DNA of 64,000 nucleotides. Origin: Mesorhizobium sp. WSM2240 (GTDB lineage Bacteria > Pseudomonadota > Alphaproteobacteria > Rhizobiales > Rhizobiaceae). The first letter of the stretch is position 1. Each line of letters opens with the position of its first letter. The translations under genes and the position numbers were made by a program. The stretch spans positions 4,092,001 to 4,156,000 of the forward strand of contig NZ_CP159253.1 of NCBI RefSeq assembly GCF_040438645.1. The letters run 5' to 3'. The notes beneath the pieces are model-generated. The model ran no database searches, had not been told where the DNA came from, and saw only the letters and a list, made by a program, of their open reading frames with translations. This document shows, piece after piece, positions 44,607-54,030 of the stretch.

Positions 44607-47060
44607 GTGATCAATACCTTCACCAGCTACCACCTTATCGCGAGGGATCTCCCGAAGGCGCTCAATCGCGTCGAAAACCAGCCAATGGTCGACCGCGAAA
44701 CCAAGTACTACCTCGAGAACATCACCAAGGTGAAAACGATTGACGAGTTCGTCAAGAACGATCGCCTGTTTCGCTACGCGATGAAGGCGCACGGGCTTGA
44801 AGATATGGCCTACGCCAAGGCGTTCATGATCAAGGCCCTGAAGGAAGGCGTTTCCGACCCCGAAAGCTTCGCCAACAAGCTGACCGACAAGCGCTATGCC
44901 GAGTTCGTCAAGAGCTTCAACTTCGCCGCGCATGGCGAACTGGCGACCGTCTACAATCGCGCGCAGTCCGACGTACCGAAGAACTTCATATTTCAGACGG
45001 AGCTGACTACCGGTCAGGCCAACTACGCCCTGGTCGAGGAGGAGACCTCATACTTCCTCGAGAACATCGGCAATGTGAAGTCGGTGGACGACTTCATAGC
45101 CAATGAACGCCTGCTGCGATACGCGCTCACTGCCAACGGTCTCTATCTTGGCGACTACGCGACAGACGAAGATCCGAAAGGTGCGGGCTATGTACGCACC
45201 ATGCTCGAAGGCGGTGTGACCGATCCGCAAAGTCCGGCCAACAAACTTGGCGACAAACGCTTCGCCAACTTTGTCAGCGCCTTCAACTTCGTCGAGTACG
45301 GCGCCGAGACAACCTCCCGTCTGGCCGTGCAGACGGGCACGCCGCAGTCTTACATCAATGAATCCGAACTGGTGCTATTCAAGGGAGTGCCGGAGACGCA
45401 GCGCGCGGAGGTCGCATACTTCACCGCCAATATCGGCAAGATCACCACGCCAGGCCAATTGATCTCGGACAAGCGCCTGCTCACCTTCGCCCTGGCCGCT
45501 TATGGCCTCGACGCTAAGACCGAGCCTCCGGAGCGTGTCTTGCAGATGCTGACCGGCGGTGTCAGCGATCCGCAAAGTCCGGCCAATCAGCTTGCAGACA
45601 GGCGCTACGCCGCCTTTGTTTCGGCCTTCAACTTCGCCGAATACGGGACAGCCGCCACGGCACGCGATGAGGCTACCCAAGTCACACCAAAGCGTTACCT
45701 GGAAGCGCAAACGGATCCGGAAAGCGCGTACTTCCGCGCCAATATTTCCACCGTGAAATCGGTCGGCGACCTGATAAGCAACGAACGGCTCATCACCTAT
45801 GCCATGAAGGCGTACGGCCTCGATGCCAAGGTTGAGTCCCGCGTTCTCGTCCGCGACATGCTGCTGGGAGGGATTACCGACCCGCAGAGCCCAGCCAATA
45901 CGTCGAGCGACAAACGCTGGGCCGCCTTCGTGTCAGCCTTTGACTTCGCCCAGCACGGCGCCGACGCAACGTCGCGCGCCGCCGTCACCGACCAGACGCC
46001 AAAGCTCTACGTCGAGAACCTCGACCCGGAGACCGCCTATTTCCGTGCCAACATCGGCAAGGCGACGACGGTCGACAAACTCCTCGCCGACGACCGGCTG
46101 CTCACCTATGCCATGGCAGCCTATGGCCTCGACGCTTCGACGCAGAGCAAGGACACGATCCGAAAAATGCTCGAGGGCGGCATAAGTGACCCGAACAGTC
46201 CTGCAAACAAGCTGACCGACAAGAGCTATGCCCGTTTCGTCACTGCGTTCGACTTCAAGACGCATGGCGCGAACACGACATCGCGTGCCGCCGTGCTCGA
46301 AGCCACGGCGACGCGCTACGACACCATGCGCGATCTTGGCCTCGTCAAATTGCCTGCCGGCTACGTCAAGGCGGAGACCGACTATTACAAGGCCAATGTC
46401 GGCAAGCTCGCATCGATCGATGACCTGATGGCCGACAAGCGGCTGTTGAACTACGCCTTGGCTTCCTATGGCTTCGATCCCGCTGACGAGAGCCCGGCAA
46501 AGATCCGCGATATGCTCGAGGGCGGCATCAAGGAAGAGGACAGTCCAGCCAACAAGTCCGGCGACAGCCGCTGGGTCGCCTTCGTGTCGGCGTTCAACTT
46601 CGTCGAACACGGAGAGCAGGCAACCAGCTTCAGCCTTGCACTGAAGCCGACCGTTGACAAATTTATGCGCCAGACGCTGGAGGAAGACGCCGGGAAGCAG
46701 AATGAAGGCGTGCGGCTGGCGCTCTATTTCGAGCGCAAGGCGGCAACCCTCACATCCTTCTATGAAGTCCTGGCCGACCCGGCGCTCGCCAGGGTCGTCC
46801 GCACGGCGCTATCGCTGCCGGATTCCTTCGCCTCGGCCGATATCGACAAGCAGGTGCAGCTTTTCGAGAGCAAGCTCAACATCGAGGACTTTTCCGATCC
46901 CAAGGAGCTTGGAAAATTCCTCACGCGCTTCACCAGCCTGTGGGAGGTCGACAACCCGACATCGACCGCGCAGACCTCGCTCAGCGTGCTGTTCAGCCAG
47001 CCGGTCGAATACGGCATCTCCACCAACACTCTGTTCGCCATCCAGGCGATGAAGCGCTGA
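44607..47060 (+). CDS. DUF1217 flagellar protein with six tandem repeats
   Basis: An 817-residue protein from GTG 44607 (GGAGG seven bases ahead). Six units of about 105-120 residues follow each other, each with the pattern YYxxNIxxVxSxDDLxxxxRLLxYALxAYGLD, then IRxMLEGGVxDPxSPANKLxDKRYAxFVSAFxFxxHG. They start near residues 32, 150, 270, 372, 470 and 590. A different C-terminal domain (LALYFERKAATLTSFYEVL...SVLFSQPVEYGISTNTLFAIQAMKR) closes the protein. Members of this family occur just before flgF in rhizobia (SMc03023) and are thought to be flagellar, but their job is not established. It contains no signal peptide or membrane helix. Confidence 0.85.
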   Translation: MINTFTSYHLIARDLPKALNRVENQPMVDRETKYYLENITKVKTIDEFVKNDRLFRYAMKAHGLEDMAYAKAFMIKALKEGVSDPESFANKLTDKRYAEFVKSFNFAAHGELATVYNRAQSDVPKNFIFQTELTTGQANYALVEEETSYFLENIGNVKSVDDFIANERLLRYALTANGLYLGDYATDEDPKGAGYVRTMLEGGVTDPQSPANKLGDKRFANFVSAFNFVEYGAETTSRLAVQTGTPQSYINESELVLFKGVPETQRAEVAYFTANIGKITTPGQLISDKRLLTFALAAYGLDAKTEPPERVLQMLTGGVSDPQSPANQLADRRYAAFVSAFNFAEYGTAATARDEATQVTPKRYLEAQTDPESAYFRANISTVKSVGDLISNERLITYAMKAYGLDAKVESRVLVRDMLLGGITDPQSPANTSSDKRWAAFVSAFDFAQHGADATSRAAVTDQTPKLYVENLDPETAYFRANIGKATTVDKLLADDRLLTYAMAAYGLDASTQSKDTIRKMLEGGISDPNSPANKLTDKSYARFVTAFDFKTHGANTTSRAAVLEATATRYDTMRDLGLVKLPAGYVKAETDYYKANVGKLASIDDLMADKRLLNYALASYGFDPADESPAKIRDMLEGGIKEEDSPANKSGDSRWVAFVSAFNFVEHGEQATSFSLALKPTVDKFMRQTLEEDAGKQNEGVRLALYFERKAATLTSFYEVLADPALARVVRTALSLPDSFASADIDKQVQLFESKLNIEDFSDPKELGKFLTRFTSLWEVDNPTSTAQTSLSVLFSQPVEYGISTNTLFAIQAMKR

Positions 47061-47070
47061 GGGTACGGCT

Positions 47071-47796
47071 ATGCAGGATGGTCTTTACGTCGCCCTTTCC
47101 TCCCAGATCGCTCTGGAACGCCGGCTGAACACGATCGCCGACAATGTCGCCAACGCTTCGACCGTCGGGTTCCGCGCCACCGGCGTCAAGTTCGAGGACG
47201 TGGTGTCCGGGCTCGGCCAGGACGCCGTGTCCTTCGCCTCGGCAGGCGACACCTATCTGTCGGCCAAGTCCGGCTCGTTGCGCGAGACCGGCAACCCGTT
47301 CGACTTCGCCATCCAGGGCGACGCCTGGTTCGGCATCGAAACGCCGGCCGGCACGGTGATGACGCGGGACGGTCGCTTCTCGATGCTCGATACCGGCCAA
47401 CTGGTGACGATCGAGGGTTATCCGGTGCTCGACGCCGGCGGCGCGCCGCTGCAACTCGATCCGCGCAACGGCCCGCCGCAATCGGGCGCAGACGGCGTCC
47501 TGCGACAGAACGGCCAGCTCGTCGGCGCCATCGGGTTGTTCAATTTCGAACCCGGCATCAACTTCACCCGCTTCGGCAATTCCGGCATCGTGCCCGTCGG
47601 CCAGCCCGAGCCGGTGGTGGATCGCGTCGATGTCGGCGTGGCGCAGGGATTCCTCGAGGATTCCAACGTCAATCCGATGCTCGAAATGACGCGGCTGATA
47701 GCAGTGCAGCGCGCCTTCGAGAACATCGCGGCGGCAATGCGCAGCACCGAGCAGACATTCGGCAACGCCATCCAGACGCTCGGCTCCAAGACCTAG
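47071..47796 (+). CDS. flgF: Flagellar proximal rod protein FlgF
   Basis: A 241-residue rod protein. The N-terminal LYVALSSQIALERRLNTIADNVANASTVGFRATGVKFE has the conserved ANN/ADNVANAST rod signature. FAIQGDAWFGIETPAGTVMTRDGRFSMLDTGQLVTIEGYPVLD is the central beta domain. The C-terminal MLEMTRLIAVQRAFENIAAAMRSTEQTF is the flg_bbr helix. The start is ATG 47071, 10 bp after the DUF1217 stop. Confidence 0.95.
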   Translation: MQDGLYVALSSQIALERRLNTIADNVANASTVGFRATGVKFEDVVSGLGQDAVSFASAGDTYLSAKSGSLRETGNPFDFAIQGDAWFGIETPAGTVMTRDGRFSMLDTGQLVTIEGYPVLDAGGAPLQLDPRNGPPQSGADGVLRQNGQLVGAIGLFNFEPGINFTRFGNSGIVPVGQPEPVVDRVDVGVAQGFLEDSNVNPMLEMTRLIAVQRAFENIAAAMRSTEQTFGNAIQTLGSKT

Positions 47797-47802
47797 CACC
47801 GG

Positions 47803-49206
47803 ATGACTGCGCACCCGCCCGCCACGATAGACCGGCCCGTCGCTGCCCACGACACTGCGCTTGCCGCGCTGGAGCGGACATGGCGACGCTTTGCCGACGA
47901 CCGCACGTTCATCCGGCGCGGCGGGCGCATTACCGAGGTTTCGCAGACGCAGTACCGCGTGCGCGGAATTTCGGATGCTGCACGCCTGGGCGACATCGTC
48001 GAGCATCGCGGTAAAACAGGCGCGCGGCGCGGAGAGATCGTCCAGATCGGGCCGGAGGAAGTGCTGGTCGCGCCTTTCGAGCGATCGGCCGATGCGGGCG
48101 TCGGCGACGCCGTGTTCAGCCGTGGGCCTTTCACCGTGACGCCGCACGCCTCGTGGCGCGGCCGCGCCATAGATTCGCTCGGCAGGGCGATAGACGGCGG
48201 CGCAGCCCTCGCGACCGGCGAAATGCCCGATGCCACCGAAGCCATACCGCCCTCGGCGCTCGCCCGCCAACGTGTCGGCACCTCCTTCCTCACCGGTGTC
48301 CGCGTCGTCGACATCTTCACCCCGATCTGCTTCGGGCAGCGGCTGGGCATCTTCGCGGGGTCCGGCGTCGGCAAGTCGACGCTGCTTGCAATGCTCGCGG
48401 GAGCCGACGCTTTCGATACGGTCGTGGTGGCGCTGGTCGGCGAACGCGGCCGCGAGGTGCGTGAATTCCTCGAAGACACGGTCGGCGAAAAGAGCATGGC
48501 CAAGACGATCGCCGTGGTCGCCACCAGCGACGAGAGCGCGATGATGCGCAAGCGCGCGCCCGATACCGCGATGCGCGTCGCCGAGCATTTCCGCGATCGC
48601 GGCGACCGCGTGCTGCTGGTGCTCGATTCCATCACCCGCTTCGCCCATGCGCTGCGCGAAGTGGCGATCGGAGCGGGCGAGCCGCCGATCGCGCGCGGCT
48701 ATCCGGCGTCGGTATTCACCGACCTGCCGAAGCTGCTCGAACGCGCCGGGCCAGGCCTCGACGGCTCCGGATCGATCACCGCCATCATCTCGGTGCTGGT
48801 CGACGGCGACGACCACAATGATCCGGTCGCGGATTCGGTGCGCGGCATTCTCGACGGTCATGTCGTGCTCGACCGCTCGATCGCCGAGCAGGGCCGCTAT
48901 CCTCCCGTCAATCCGCTGTCGTCGATCTCGCGGCTGGCTTCCAAGGCGTGGAGCAACGAACAGCGCGCGCTGGTGACGCGGCTGAAGTCGATGATTTCGC
49001 GCTTCGAAGGCACACGCGACATCCGGCTGCTCGGCGCCTATCAGCCCGGAGCCGACGCCGAACTCGATATGGCCGTGCGCCAGGTTCCGCTGATCTACGA
49101 GGCGCTGACGCAATCGCCGGCCGACCGCCCCTCGCCCGATCCGTTCGCCGATCTCGCCCGCCATTTGAGAGCCAAGGACAAGCCCAATGCAGCTCAAGGA
49201 GATTGA
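47803..49206 (+). CDS. fliI: Flagellum-specific ATPase FliI
   Basis: A 467-residue ATPase of the flagellar export apparatus, related to F1-beta. Walker A SGVGKST lies at about 186-192 and Walker B in RVLLVLDSITRFAHALREV. The family motifs GRAIDGG, GIFAGSGVGKSTLLAMLA, GERGREVREF and RGYPASVFTDLPKLLERAG are present. It energises export together with FliH and FliJ; a fliH-like gene is at 60177 and fliJ at 15736. The next gene starts 20 bp inside its 3' end. Confidence 0.96.
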   Translation: MTAHPPATIDRPVAAHDTALAALERTWRRFADDRTFIRRGGRITEVSQTQYRVRGISDAARLGDIVEHRGKTGARRGEIVQIGPEEVLVAPFERSADAGVGDAVFSRGPFTVTPHASWRGRAIDSLGRAIDGGAALATGEMPDATEAIPPSALARQRVGTSFLTGVRVVDIFTPICFGQRLGIFAGSGVGKSTLLAMLAGADAFDTVVVALVGERGREVREFLEDTVGEKSMAKTIAVVATSDESAMMRKRAPDTAMRVAEHFRDRGDRVLLVLDSITRFAHALREVAIGAGEPPIARGYPASVFTDLPKLLERAGPGLDGSGSITAIISVLVDGDDHNDPVADSVRGILDGHVVLDRSIAEQGRYPPVNPLSSISRLASKAWSNEQRALVTRLKSMISRFEGTRDIRLLGAYQPGADAELDMAVRQVPLIYEALTQSPADRPSPDPFADLARHLRAKDKPNAAQGD

Positions 49207-49825
49207 CAACGCCCTTCGCGGCAAGCTGCAGGCACAGGCGGCCGCCGAAAAGCCGGCGCGGCCTTCGCTCATATCGCGTGTCTTCCGCCGGCGCGCGGTC
49301 GTCGCGCCCGGACTGACGCCGCAGTCGAGGGATCGTCGCGGCGACCTCATCATCGCAGGCCTCGGGCTCGCGCTCGGCCTCGGTTGCGCGCTCTTTCCCT
49401 GGTACATCTTCTTCAACCAGGAGAAATTCGGCATTCGCGCCCTGAAATTCGAAGGCCAAGGCGAGCGCGAAGTGGGGCCGATCTTTCTCGGCTCGCAGCC
49501 CGACCGCGTCGGGGCGCCGATGACTGTCGAAGACATCCCGCCGATGAAGCTTGACCTGTTCGCAACAGGAACCCTGCCCGAAAACAATGGTGAGGGTGAA
49601 GGCGTGCCGGGCCTGAGTGAACAGCCCTTCCCGCCCGATATCGCCGCCTTCCGCCTGGTTCACGTCGCCAATGGCCGCGCCATGATCGAGGACGACACCG
49701 GCCTCTGGGTGGTGCAGCGCGGCTCGCGGCTGCCCGACAATAGCCGCGTCGCCGGCATCGAGCAGCGCGACGGCAAATGGGTTCTCGTCACCAGCGCCGA
49801 CAAGGTGATCGAGCTGTCGAAATAG
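49187..49825 (+). CDS. Conserved hypothetical single-pass membrane protein of flagellar cluster
   Basis: A 212-residue protein starting at ATG 49187, overlapping fliI by 20 bp. A cytoplasmic N-terminus (ITMQLKEIDNALR-like MQLKEIDNALRGKLQAQAA) is followed by one membrane helix (LIIAGLGLALGLGCALFPWYIFF, about 54-76) and a periplasmic part ending in VHVANGRAMIEDDTGLWVVQRGSRLPDNSRVAGIEQRDGKWVLVTSADKVIE. Position matches SMc03026 of Sinorhizobium. The C-terminal segment resembles the secretin-pilot-like PilP fold in pattern only. Function unknown. Confidence 0.75.
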   Translation: MQLKEIDNALRGKLQAQAAAEKPARPSLISRVFRRRAVVAPGLTPQSRDRRGDLIIAGLGLALGLGCALFPWYIFFNQEKFGIRALKFEGQGEREVGPIFLGSQPDRVGAPMTVEDIPPMKLDLFATGTLPENNGEGEGVPGLSEQPFPPDIAAFRLVHVANGRAMIEDDTGLWVVQRGSRLPDNSRVAGIEQRDGKWVLVTSADKVIELSK

Positions 49826-49892
49826 CCGCCCGCTGCGCAAGGCCCGCGCAAGACTGGCTGCCTATCGTGTGGAAATCTGCCCGGAGATTTCT

Positions 49893-50273
49893 ATGCAGCC
49901 CGTCAACCTCTTCGATCTAGCCTCGCAGCAGTCGCAATGGCTGGCCGTGCGCCAAGCCGCGATCGCCGGCAACGTCGCCAATGTGAACACGCCCGGCTAC
50001 AGCGCGTTCGATGTCGAGCCCTTCGAAAAGGTGCTCGACAACACCCGTGTGGCGCTGAGAGCAACCCATGAAGGACATCTCGGCGGCGGTGCCACCGATG
50101 CCGGCTATGCCGTGCGGCAGAACGAGCAACCCTTCTCGGCCATGCCGTCCGGCAACTCGGTGGTACTCGAAAACGAACTGATGAAGGCCGGCGAAGTCAG
50201 CCGCTCCTTCGAGCTCAACACGGCGATCGTCAAGGCGTTTCACCGCATGATGATGACGAGCGTGAGGAGCTGA
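49893..50273 (+). CDS. flgB: Flagellar basal-body rod protein FlgB
   Basis: A 126-residue proximal rod protein: [45 protein letters not shown] with the rod signature ([11 protein letters not shown]), and the C-terminal [35 protein letters not shown] 49893 has CCGGAG eight bases upstream and is chosen over GTG 49869. It forms a tight run with flgC and fliE. Confidence 0.94.
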   Translation: MQPVNLFDLASQQSQWLAVRQAAIAGNVANVNTPGYSAFDVEPFEKVLDNTRVALRATHEGHLGGGATDAGYAVRQNEQPFSAMPSGNSVVLENELMKAGEVSRSFELNTAIVKAFHRMMMTSVRS

Positions 50274-50275
50274 TT

Positions 50276-50692
50276 GTGGACCCGCTTTCGACAGCCCTGA
50301 AGGTTGCGGCTTCCGGCCTCGGCGCGCAGTCGGAGCGGCTGCGCGTCGTTTCTGAAAACCTCGCCAACGCCCAGTCGACCGGCGACACGCCGGGTGCCGA
50401 ACCCTACCGCCGCAAGACCATCACCTTCGCCGCCGAACTCGACCGCGCCAGCGGCGGCTCGCTGGTCGATGTGACCGCGATCAACCGCGATCCGTCCGCC
50501 TTTCCGGTCGAATATGCGCCGGGCCACGAGGCCGCCGACGAGAACGGCTACGTCATGATGCCGAACGTCAATGTGCTGATCGAAATGGCCGACATGACCG
50601 AGGCGAACCGCTCTTATGAAGCGAACCTGCAGGTCATCAAGCAGGCGCGCTCGCTGATCTCGATGACCATCGACCTGATGAGGAGCCAGTAA
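50276..50692 (+). CDS. flgC: Flagellar basal-body rod protein FlgC
   Basis: A 138-residue rod protein starting at GTG 50276, 2 bp after the flgB stop. The N-terminal [44 protein letters not shown] and C-terminal [41 protein letters not shown] are the family signatures. The stop overlaps the fliE start by one base (TAATG). Confidence 0.94.
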   Translation: MDPLSTALKVAASGLGAQSERLRVVSENLANAQSTGDTPGAEPYRRKTITFAAELDRASGGSLVDVTAINRDPSAFPVEYAPGHEAADENGYVMMPNVNVLIEMADMTEANRSYEANLQVIKQARSLISMTIDLMRSQ

Positions 50693-51015
50693 TGATAAGC
50701 GGCCTCAGTGCGGTCCTCCCGCAACTCCGGATCGGCGATACGGACGGAGATGGCGGCCTGTTCTCCAGCAGCGCAGCGCCGGCGGCGGCCGACGCCGGCT
50801 CGTCCTTCGCCGCAATGCTGACGCGGGCGGCCGGCGACGCGATCGGCACCCTCCAGCAGGCCGAACAGGTCTCCGTCCAGGCGCTGCAGGGCGAGGCCGA
50901 CATACGCCAGGTGGTCGATGCGGTGATGAGCGCCGAGCAGTCGCTGCAGGCGGCGGTGGCGATCCGCGACAAAATCGTGACCGCTTATCTCGAAGTCAGC
51001 CGCATGGCGATCTGA
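50692..51015 (+). CDS. fliE: Flagellar hook-basal body protein FliE
   Basis: A 107-residue MS-ring/rod junction protein. A variable Ala/Ser-rich N-terminus is followed by [70 protein letters not shown], the FliE core with its terminal EVSRM(Q/A)I. The start is ATG 50692. Confidence 0.94.
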   Translation: MISGLSAVLPQLRIGDTDGDGGLFSSSAAPAAADAGSSFAAMLTRAAGDAIGTLQQAEQVSVQALQGEADIRQVVDAVMSAEQSLQAAVAIRDKIVTAYLEVSRMAI

Positions 51016-51028
51016 GGAGAATGACACC

Positions 51029-51817
51029 ATGAAGGCACTTGCAATCGCCGCGACGGGCATGAACGCCCAGCAGACCAATCTGGAAGTGATCGCCAACAAC
51101 ATCGCCAACATTAACACCACCGGCTTCAAGCGCGCGCGGGCCGAATTTTCCGACCTGCTCTACCAGGTCGACCGGCTGCAGGGCGTGCCCAACCGCGCCA
51201 ATTCCAGCCTCGTGCCGGAAGGCGTGAGCATCGGGCTGGGCGTCAAGACCAGCGCTGTGCGCAACGTCCATGTCCAGGGCGGGCTGACCAGCACCGGCAA
51301 CAAATTCGACCTCGCGCTGACCGGCAATGGCTGGTTCCAGATCGAAGGCGCGGACGGCGGGACGCTCTACACGCGCGCCGGCTCGTTCAACACGAACGCC
51401 ACCGGGCAGTTGGTGACGGTCGACGGCTTTCCGGTCCAGCCGGCCATCAACGTTCCGCCCGACGCGGTCGAGGTCATCGTCAACAAAACCGGCCAGGTTT
51501 TCGCCCGCCTGGAGGGCCAGGTCGAGCTTCAGGACCTCGGCCAGCTGACGCTGGCGAGCTTCGCCAACGAGGCGGGGTTGGCTCCGCTGGGTGACAACCT
51601 TTTCCAGGAAACGCCGGCCTCCGGAGCGGCCAATATCGGCGTACCCGGCGATCTCGGCTACGCCACTATCCAGCAGGGCTACCTCGAAAACTCCAATGTC
51701 GATCCGGTCAAGGAAATCACCGAACTGATCTCGGCGCAGCGCGCCTACGAGATGAACTCCAAGGTCATCCAGGCCGCCGACGAGATGGCGGCCGTCGTCT
51801 CCAAGAACATAAGGTAG
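51029..51817 (+). CDS. flgG: Flagellar distal rod protein FlgG
   Basis: A 262-residue distal rod protein, matching the usual length exactly. The N-terminus is [90 protein letters not shown] lies in the middle, and the C-terminal [36 protein letters not shown] is the rod helix. AGGAGAATG precedes the start. Confidence 0.96.
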   Translation: MKALAIAATGMNAQQTNLEVIANNIANINTTGFKRARAEFSDLLYQVDRLQGVPNRANSSLVPEGVSIGLGVKTSAVRNVHVQGGLTSTGNKFDLALTGNGWFQIEGADGGTLYTRAGSFNTNATGQLVTVDGFPVQPAINVPPDAVEVIVNKTGQVFARLEGQVELQDLGQLTLASFANEAGLAPLGDNLFQETPASGAANIGVPGDLGYATIQQGYLENSNVDPVKEITELISAQRAYEMNSKVIQAADEMAAVVSKNIR

Positions 51818-51821
51818 GCAG

Positions 51822-52292
51822 ATGTCGGCTCGGTCGATGCGCGCTCTGGTTCACGCCGCGGCTGCCGGCCTCGCGCTGTGCTGCGCGCTGCCTGCGCTGG
51901 CGCAGGAGACCGTGCTCATCCCCAACCGGGTCATCTATCCCGGCGAGACGGTTTCGGCCGACGCGCTGAAGGAAGTCACGCTGAAGCCCGGCAAGCAGGC
52001 GCCGGAAGCAGTCGCAGTTACGCTCGCCGAGCTCGACGGCAAAGTCGCCAGGCGCACCCTGCTGACCGGCCGCTACATTCCATTGAGCTCGCTGCGCGAG
52101 GCGTACCTGGTCGAACGAGGCGCGGCCGTCGAGGTGGTCTTCGTCTCCGGCGCGCTGACGATCTCGGCGAGCGCCGTCACCCTCGAGCCCGGCTCGGCCG
52201 GCGATCTGGTCAAGGTCCGCAACATCGACAGCGGCAAGATCCTGTCCGGCACGGTCATGGCCGACGGCTCGATCCGGGTCGGAGCGACATGA
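51822..52292 (+). CDS. flgA: P-ring assembly chaperone FlgA
   Basis: A 156-residue periplasmic chaperone for FlgI. The signal peptide is residues 1-27 (ALVHAAAAGLALCCALPALAQ). The SAF-like domain includes ETVLIPNRVIYPGETVSADALKEVTL, ALSPARTLLTGRYIPLSSLREAYLVERGAAVEVVFVSGALTISASAVTLEPGSAGDLVKVRN in outline, and ends with GTVMADGSIRVGAT. Its stop overlaps the flgI start, which fits their physical partnership. Confidence 0.92.
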   Translation: MSARSMRALVHAAAAGLALCCALPALAQETVLIPNRVIYPGETVSADALKEVTLKPGKQAPEAVAVTLAELDGKVARRTLLTGRYIPLSSLREAYLVERGAAVEVVFVSGALTISASAVTLEPGSAGDLVKVRNIDSGKILSGTVMADGSIRVGAT

Positions 52293-53482
52293 TCTGCCGC
52301 CTGCTCATTCTAGCCGTCGCTGCCATTTTCGGCGCTCAGGCTGCGCTTGCCGACGGCCTGATCCGCAAGGACGGCGGCGGCGGCGCCGGAGGCGACGGCA
52401 GCTACGAGCAGCGCGACCTCTACCCCGGCCAGAACCTCGTTCCGTCGCGCATCAAGGACATCGCCCAGCTCCAGAGCGCGCGCGACAACCAGCTCGTCGG
52501 CTACGGCCTCGTTATCGGCCTGCAAGGCTCCGGCGACAGCCTGCGCAATTCGCCTTTCACCGAACAGTCTATCCGTGCCATGCTGGAAAACCTCGGCATC
52601 GCCAGCGAAGGCGGCCGGGCGCGTGCGAAGAACGTCGCAGCGGTGATCGTCACTGCCAACCTGCCGCCCTTCGTCCAGTCCGGCGCGCGTATCGACGTCA
52701 GCGTCTCGTCGCTGGGCGACGCGGTATCGCTCGCCGGCGGCGTCCTGGTGATGACGCCGCTGAAGGCTGCCGACGGCGATATCTATGCGGTCGCGCAGGG
52801 GCCGGTATTCATCTCCGGGTTCAACGCCCAGGGCGACGCCGAAAAAGTCACGCAAGGCGTGCCAACCTCCGGCCGCGTCCCCAACGGCGCAATCATCGAG
52901 CGCCAGGTCGAGGCCGAATTCGGCGATGCCGGCACGCTGACGCTGCAGCTCCGCAACGCCGATTTCTCGACCGCCGTTAGGATCACCGACGTTATCAACG
53001 ATTACGCGCTGGAGCGCTTCGGCAAGCGCGTGGCGCGCGAGCAGGATTCGCGCACCGTCCTCATCCAGAAGCCGCAGAAAATATCGGCCGCCCGCTTCTA
53101 CGCCGAGCTGGAAAACCTCGTGGTCGAATCCGATATGCCGGCGCGGGTCGTGGTCGACGAGCGCACCGGCACCATCGTCATCGGCAACGAGGTCAGGATA
53201 TCGCGCGTCGCCATCAGCCACGGCACGCTGACGGTACGCATCACCGAAATGCCGAGGATCGTCCAGCCTGAACCGTTCTCCAAAGGTCGGACCGCGGTGG
53301 AGCCGTTCACCGCCATCGAGGCGGATCAGCCGGACGGCCGCGTCGCCATACTCGACGGTCCTAATCTCGAAACGCTGGTTTCCGGACTGAACCGGCTCGG
53401 CGTCAAGCCCGACGGCATCATCGCCATCCTCCAGGGCATCAAATCCGCCGGCGCCCTGCAGGCCGAACTCGTACTTCAATAG
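52289..53482 (+). CDS. flgI: Flagellar P-ring protein FlgI
   Basis: A 397-residue periplasmic ring protein. The signal peptide is MICRLLILAVAAIFGAQAALA. The mature part shows SRIKDIAQLQSARDNQLVGYGLVIGLQGSGDSLRNSPFTEQSIRAMLENLGI, the typical N-terminal block. VVDERTGTIVIGNEVRISRVAISHGTLTVRI and the C-terminal TLVSGLNRLGVKPDGIIAILQGIKSAGALQAELVLQ follow. The start ATG 52289 overlaps the flgA stop. Confidence 0.96.
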   Translation: MICRLLILAVAAIFGAQAALADGLIRKDGGGGAGGDGSYEQRDLYPGQNLVPSRIKDIAQLQSARDNQLVGYGLVIGLQGSGDSLRNSPFTEQSIRAMLENLGIASEGGRARAKNVAAVIVTANLPPFVQSGARIDVSVSSLGDAVSLAGGVLVMTPLKAADGDIYAVAQGPVFISGFNAQGDAEKVTQGVPTSGRVPNGAIIERQVEAEFGDAGTLTLQLRNADFSTAVRITDVINDYALERFGKRVAREQDSRTVLIQKPQKISAARFYAELENLVVESDMPARVVVDERTGTIVIGNEVRISRVAISHGTLTVRITEMPRIVQPEPFSKGRTAVEPFTAIEADQPDGRVAILDGPNLETLVSGLNRLGVKPDGIIAILQGIKSAGALQAELVLQ

Positions 53483-53490
53483 GTGACGCG

Positions 53491-54030
53491 ATGCCGGCCA
53501 AATTTCATCTCCTGACCCCGCCAAGACGCATCGTCCGCAAGACGCTTGCCGCCGCGACGCTTGCTGCGCTGCTGGCTGCCGGCGGTCCCGCCGCGACTGA
53601 ATCCATCCCGGCCGCCGTGCCCGCGGCCGAGACTGAGAGCGAGATCCAGCGCTTCTGCTCGAGCATTGCCGATGCGGCTCGCGACCGCCGTTACGCCCTG
53701 CAAAAGATGGAACTGGAGACGCTGCAGAAGGAAGTCGACAAGCGTATCGCGCTGCTCGAGGAGAAGCGCGCCGAATATGAGAGCTGGATGAAGCGGCGCG
53801 AGGATTTTCTCGCTCAGGCCGAAGGCAACGTTGTCGACATATACGCCACGATGAAGCCGGACGCCGCAGCCGAGCGGCTTGCCATGCTCAATGTAGAGCT
53901 TGCCGCCGGCATATTGATGAAGCTCGATTCGCGCCGCGCCGGCGTCATCCTCAATGAAATGGAGAGCAAGGCTGCCGCCGCGCTCACCGGCATCATGGCG
54001 AGCGCCGCGCGCAGGGAAGACCCGACATGA
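53491..54030 (+). CDS. motE: MotE-like periplasmic motility chaperone
   Basis: A 179-residue protein with an N-terminal signal sequence (IVRKTLAAATLAALLAAGGPAAT), a coiled coil (MELETLQKEVDKRIALLEEKRAEYESWMKRREDFLAQAE) and an MgtE-N-like helical bundle (VDIYATMKPDAAAERLAMLNVELAAGILMKLDSRRAGVILNEMESKAAAALT). In Sinorhizobium MotE, encoded at the same place between flgI and flgH, is a periplasmic chaperone that stabilises MotC. The motC gene is 8 kb downstream in this window. Confidence 0.87.
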   Translation: MPAKFHLLTPPRRIVRKTLAAATLAALLAAGGPAATESIPAAVPAAETESEIQRFCSSIADAARDRRYALQKMELETLQKEVDKRIALLEEKRAEYESWMKRREDFLAQAEGNVVDIYATMKPDAAAERLAMLNVELAAGILMKLDSRRAGVILNEMESKAAAALTGIMASAARREDPT

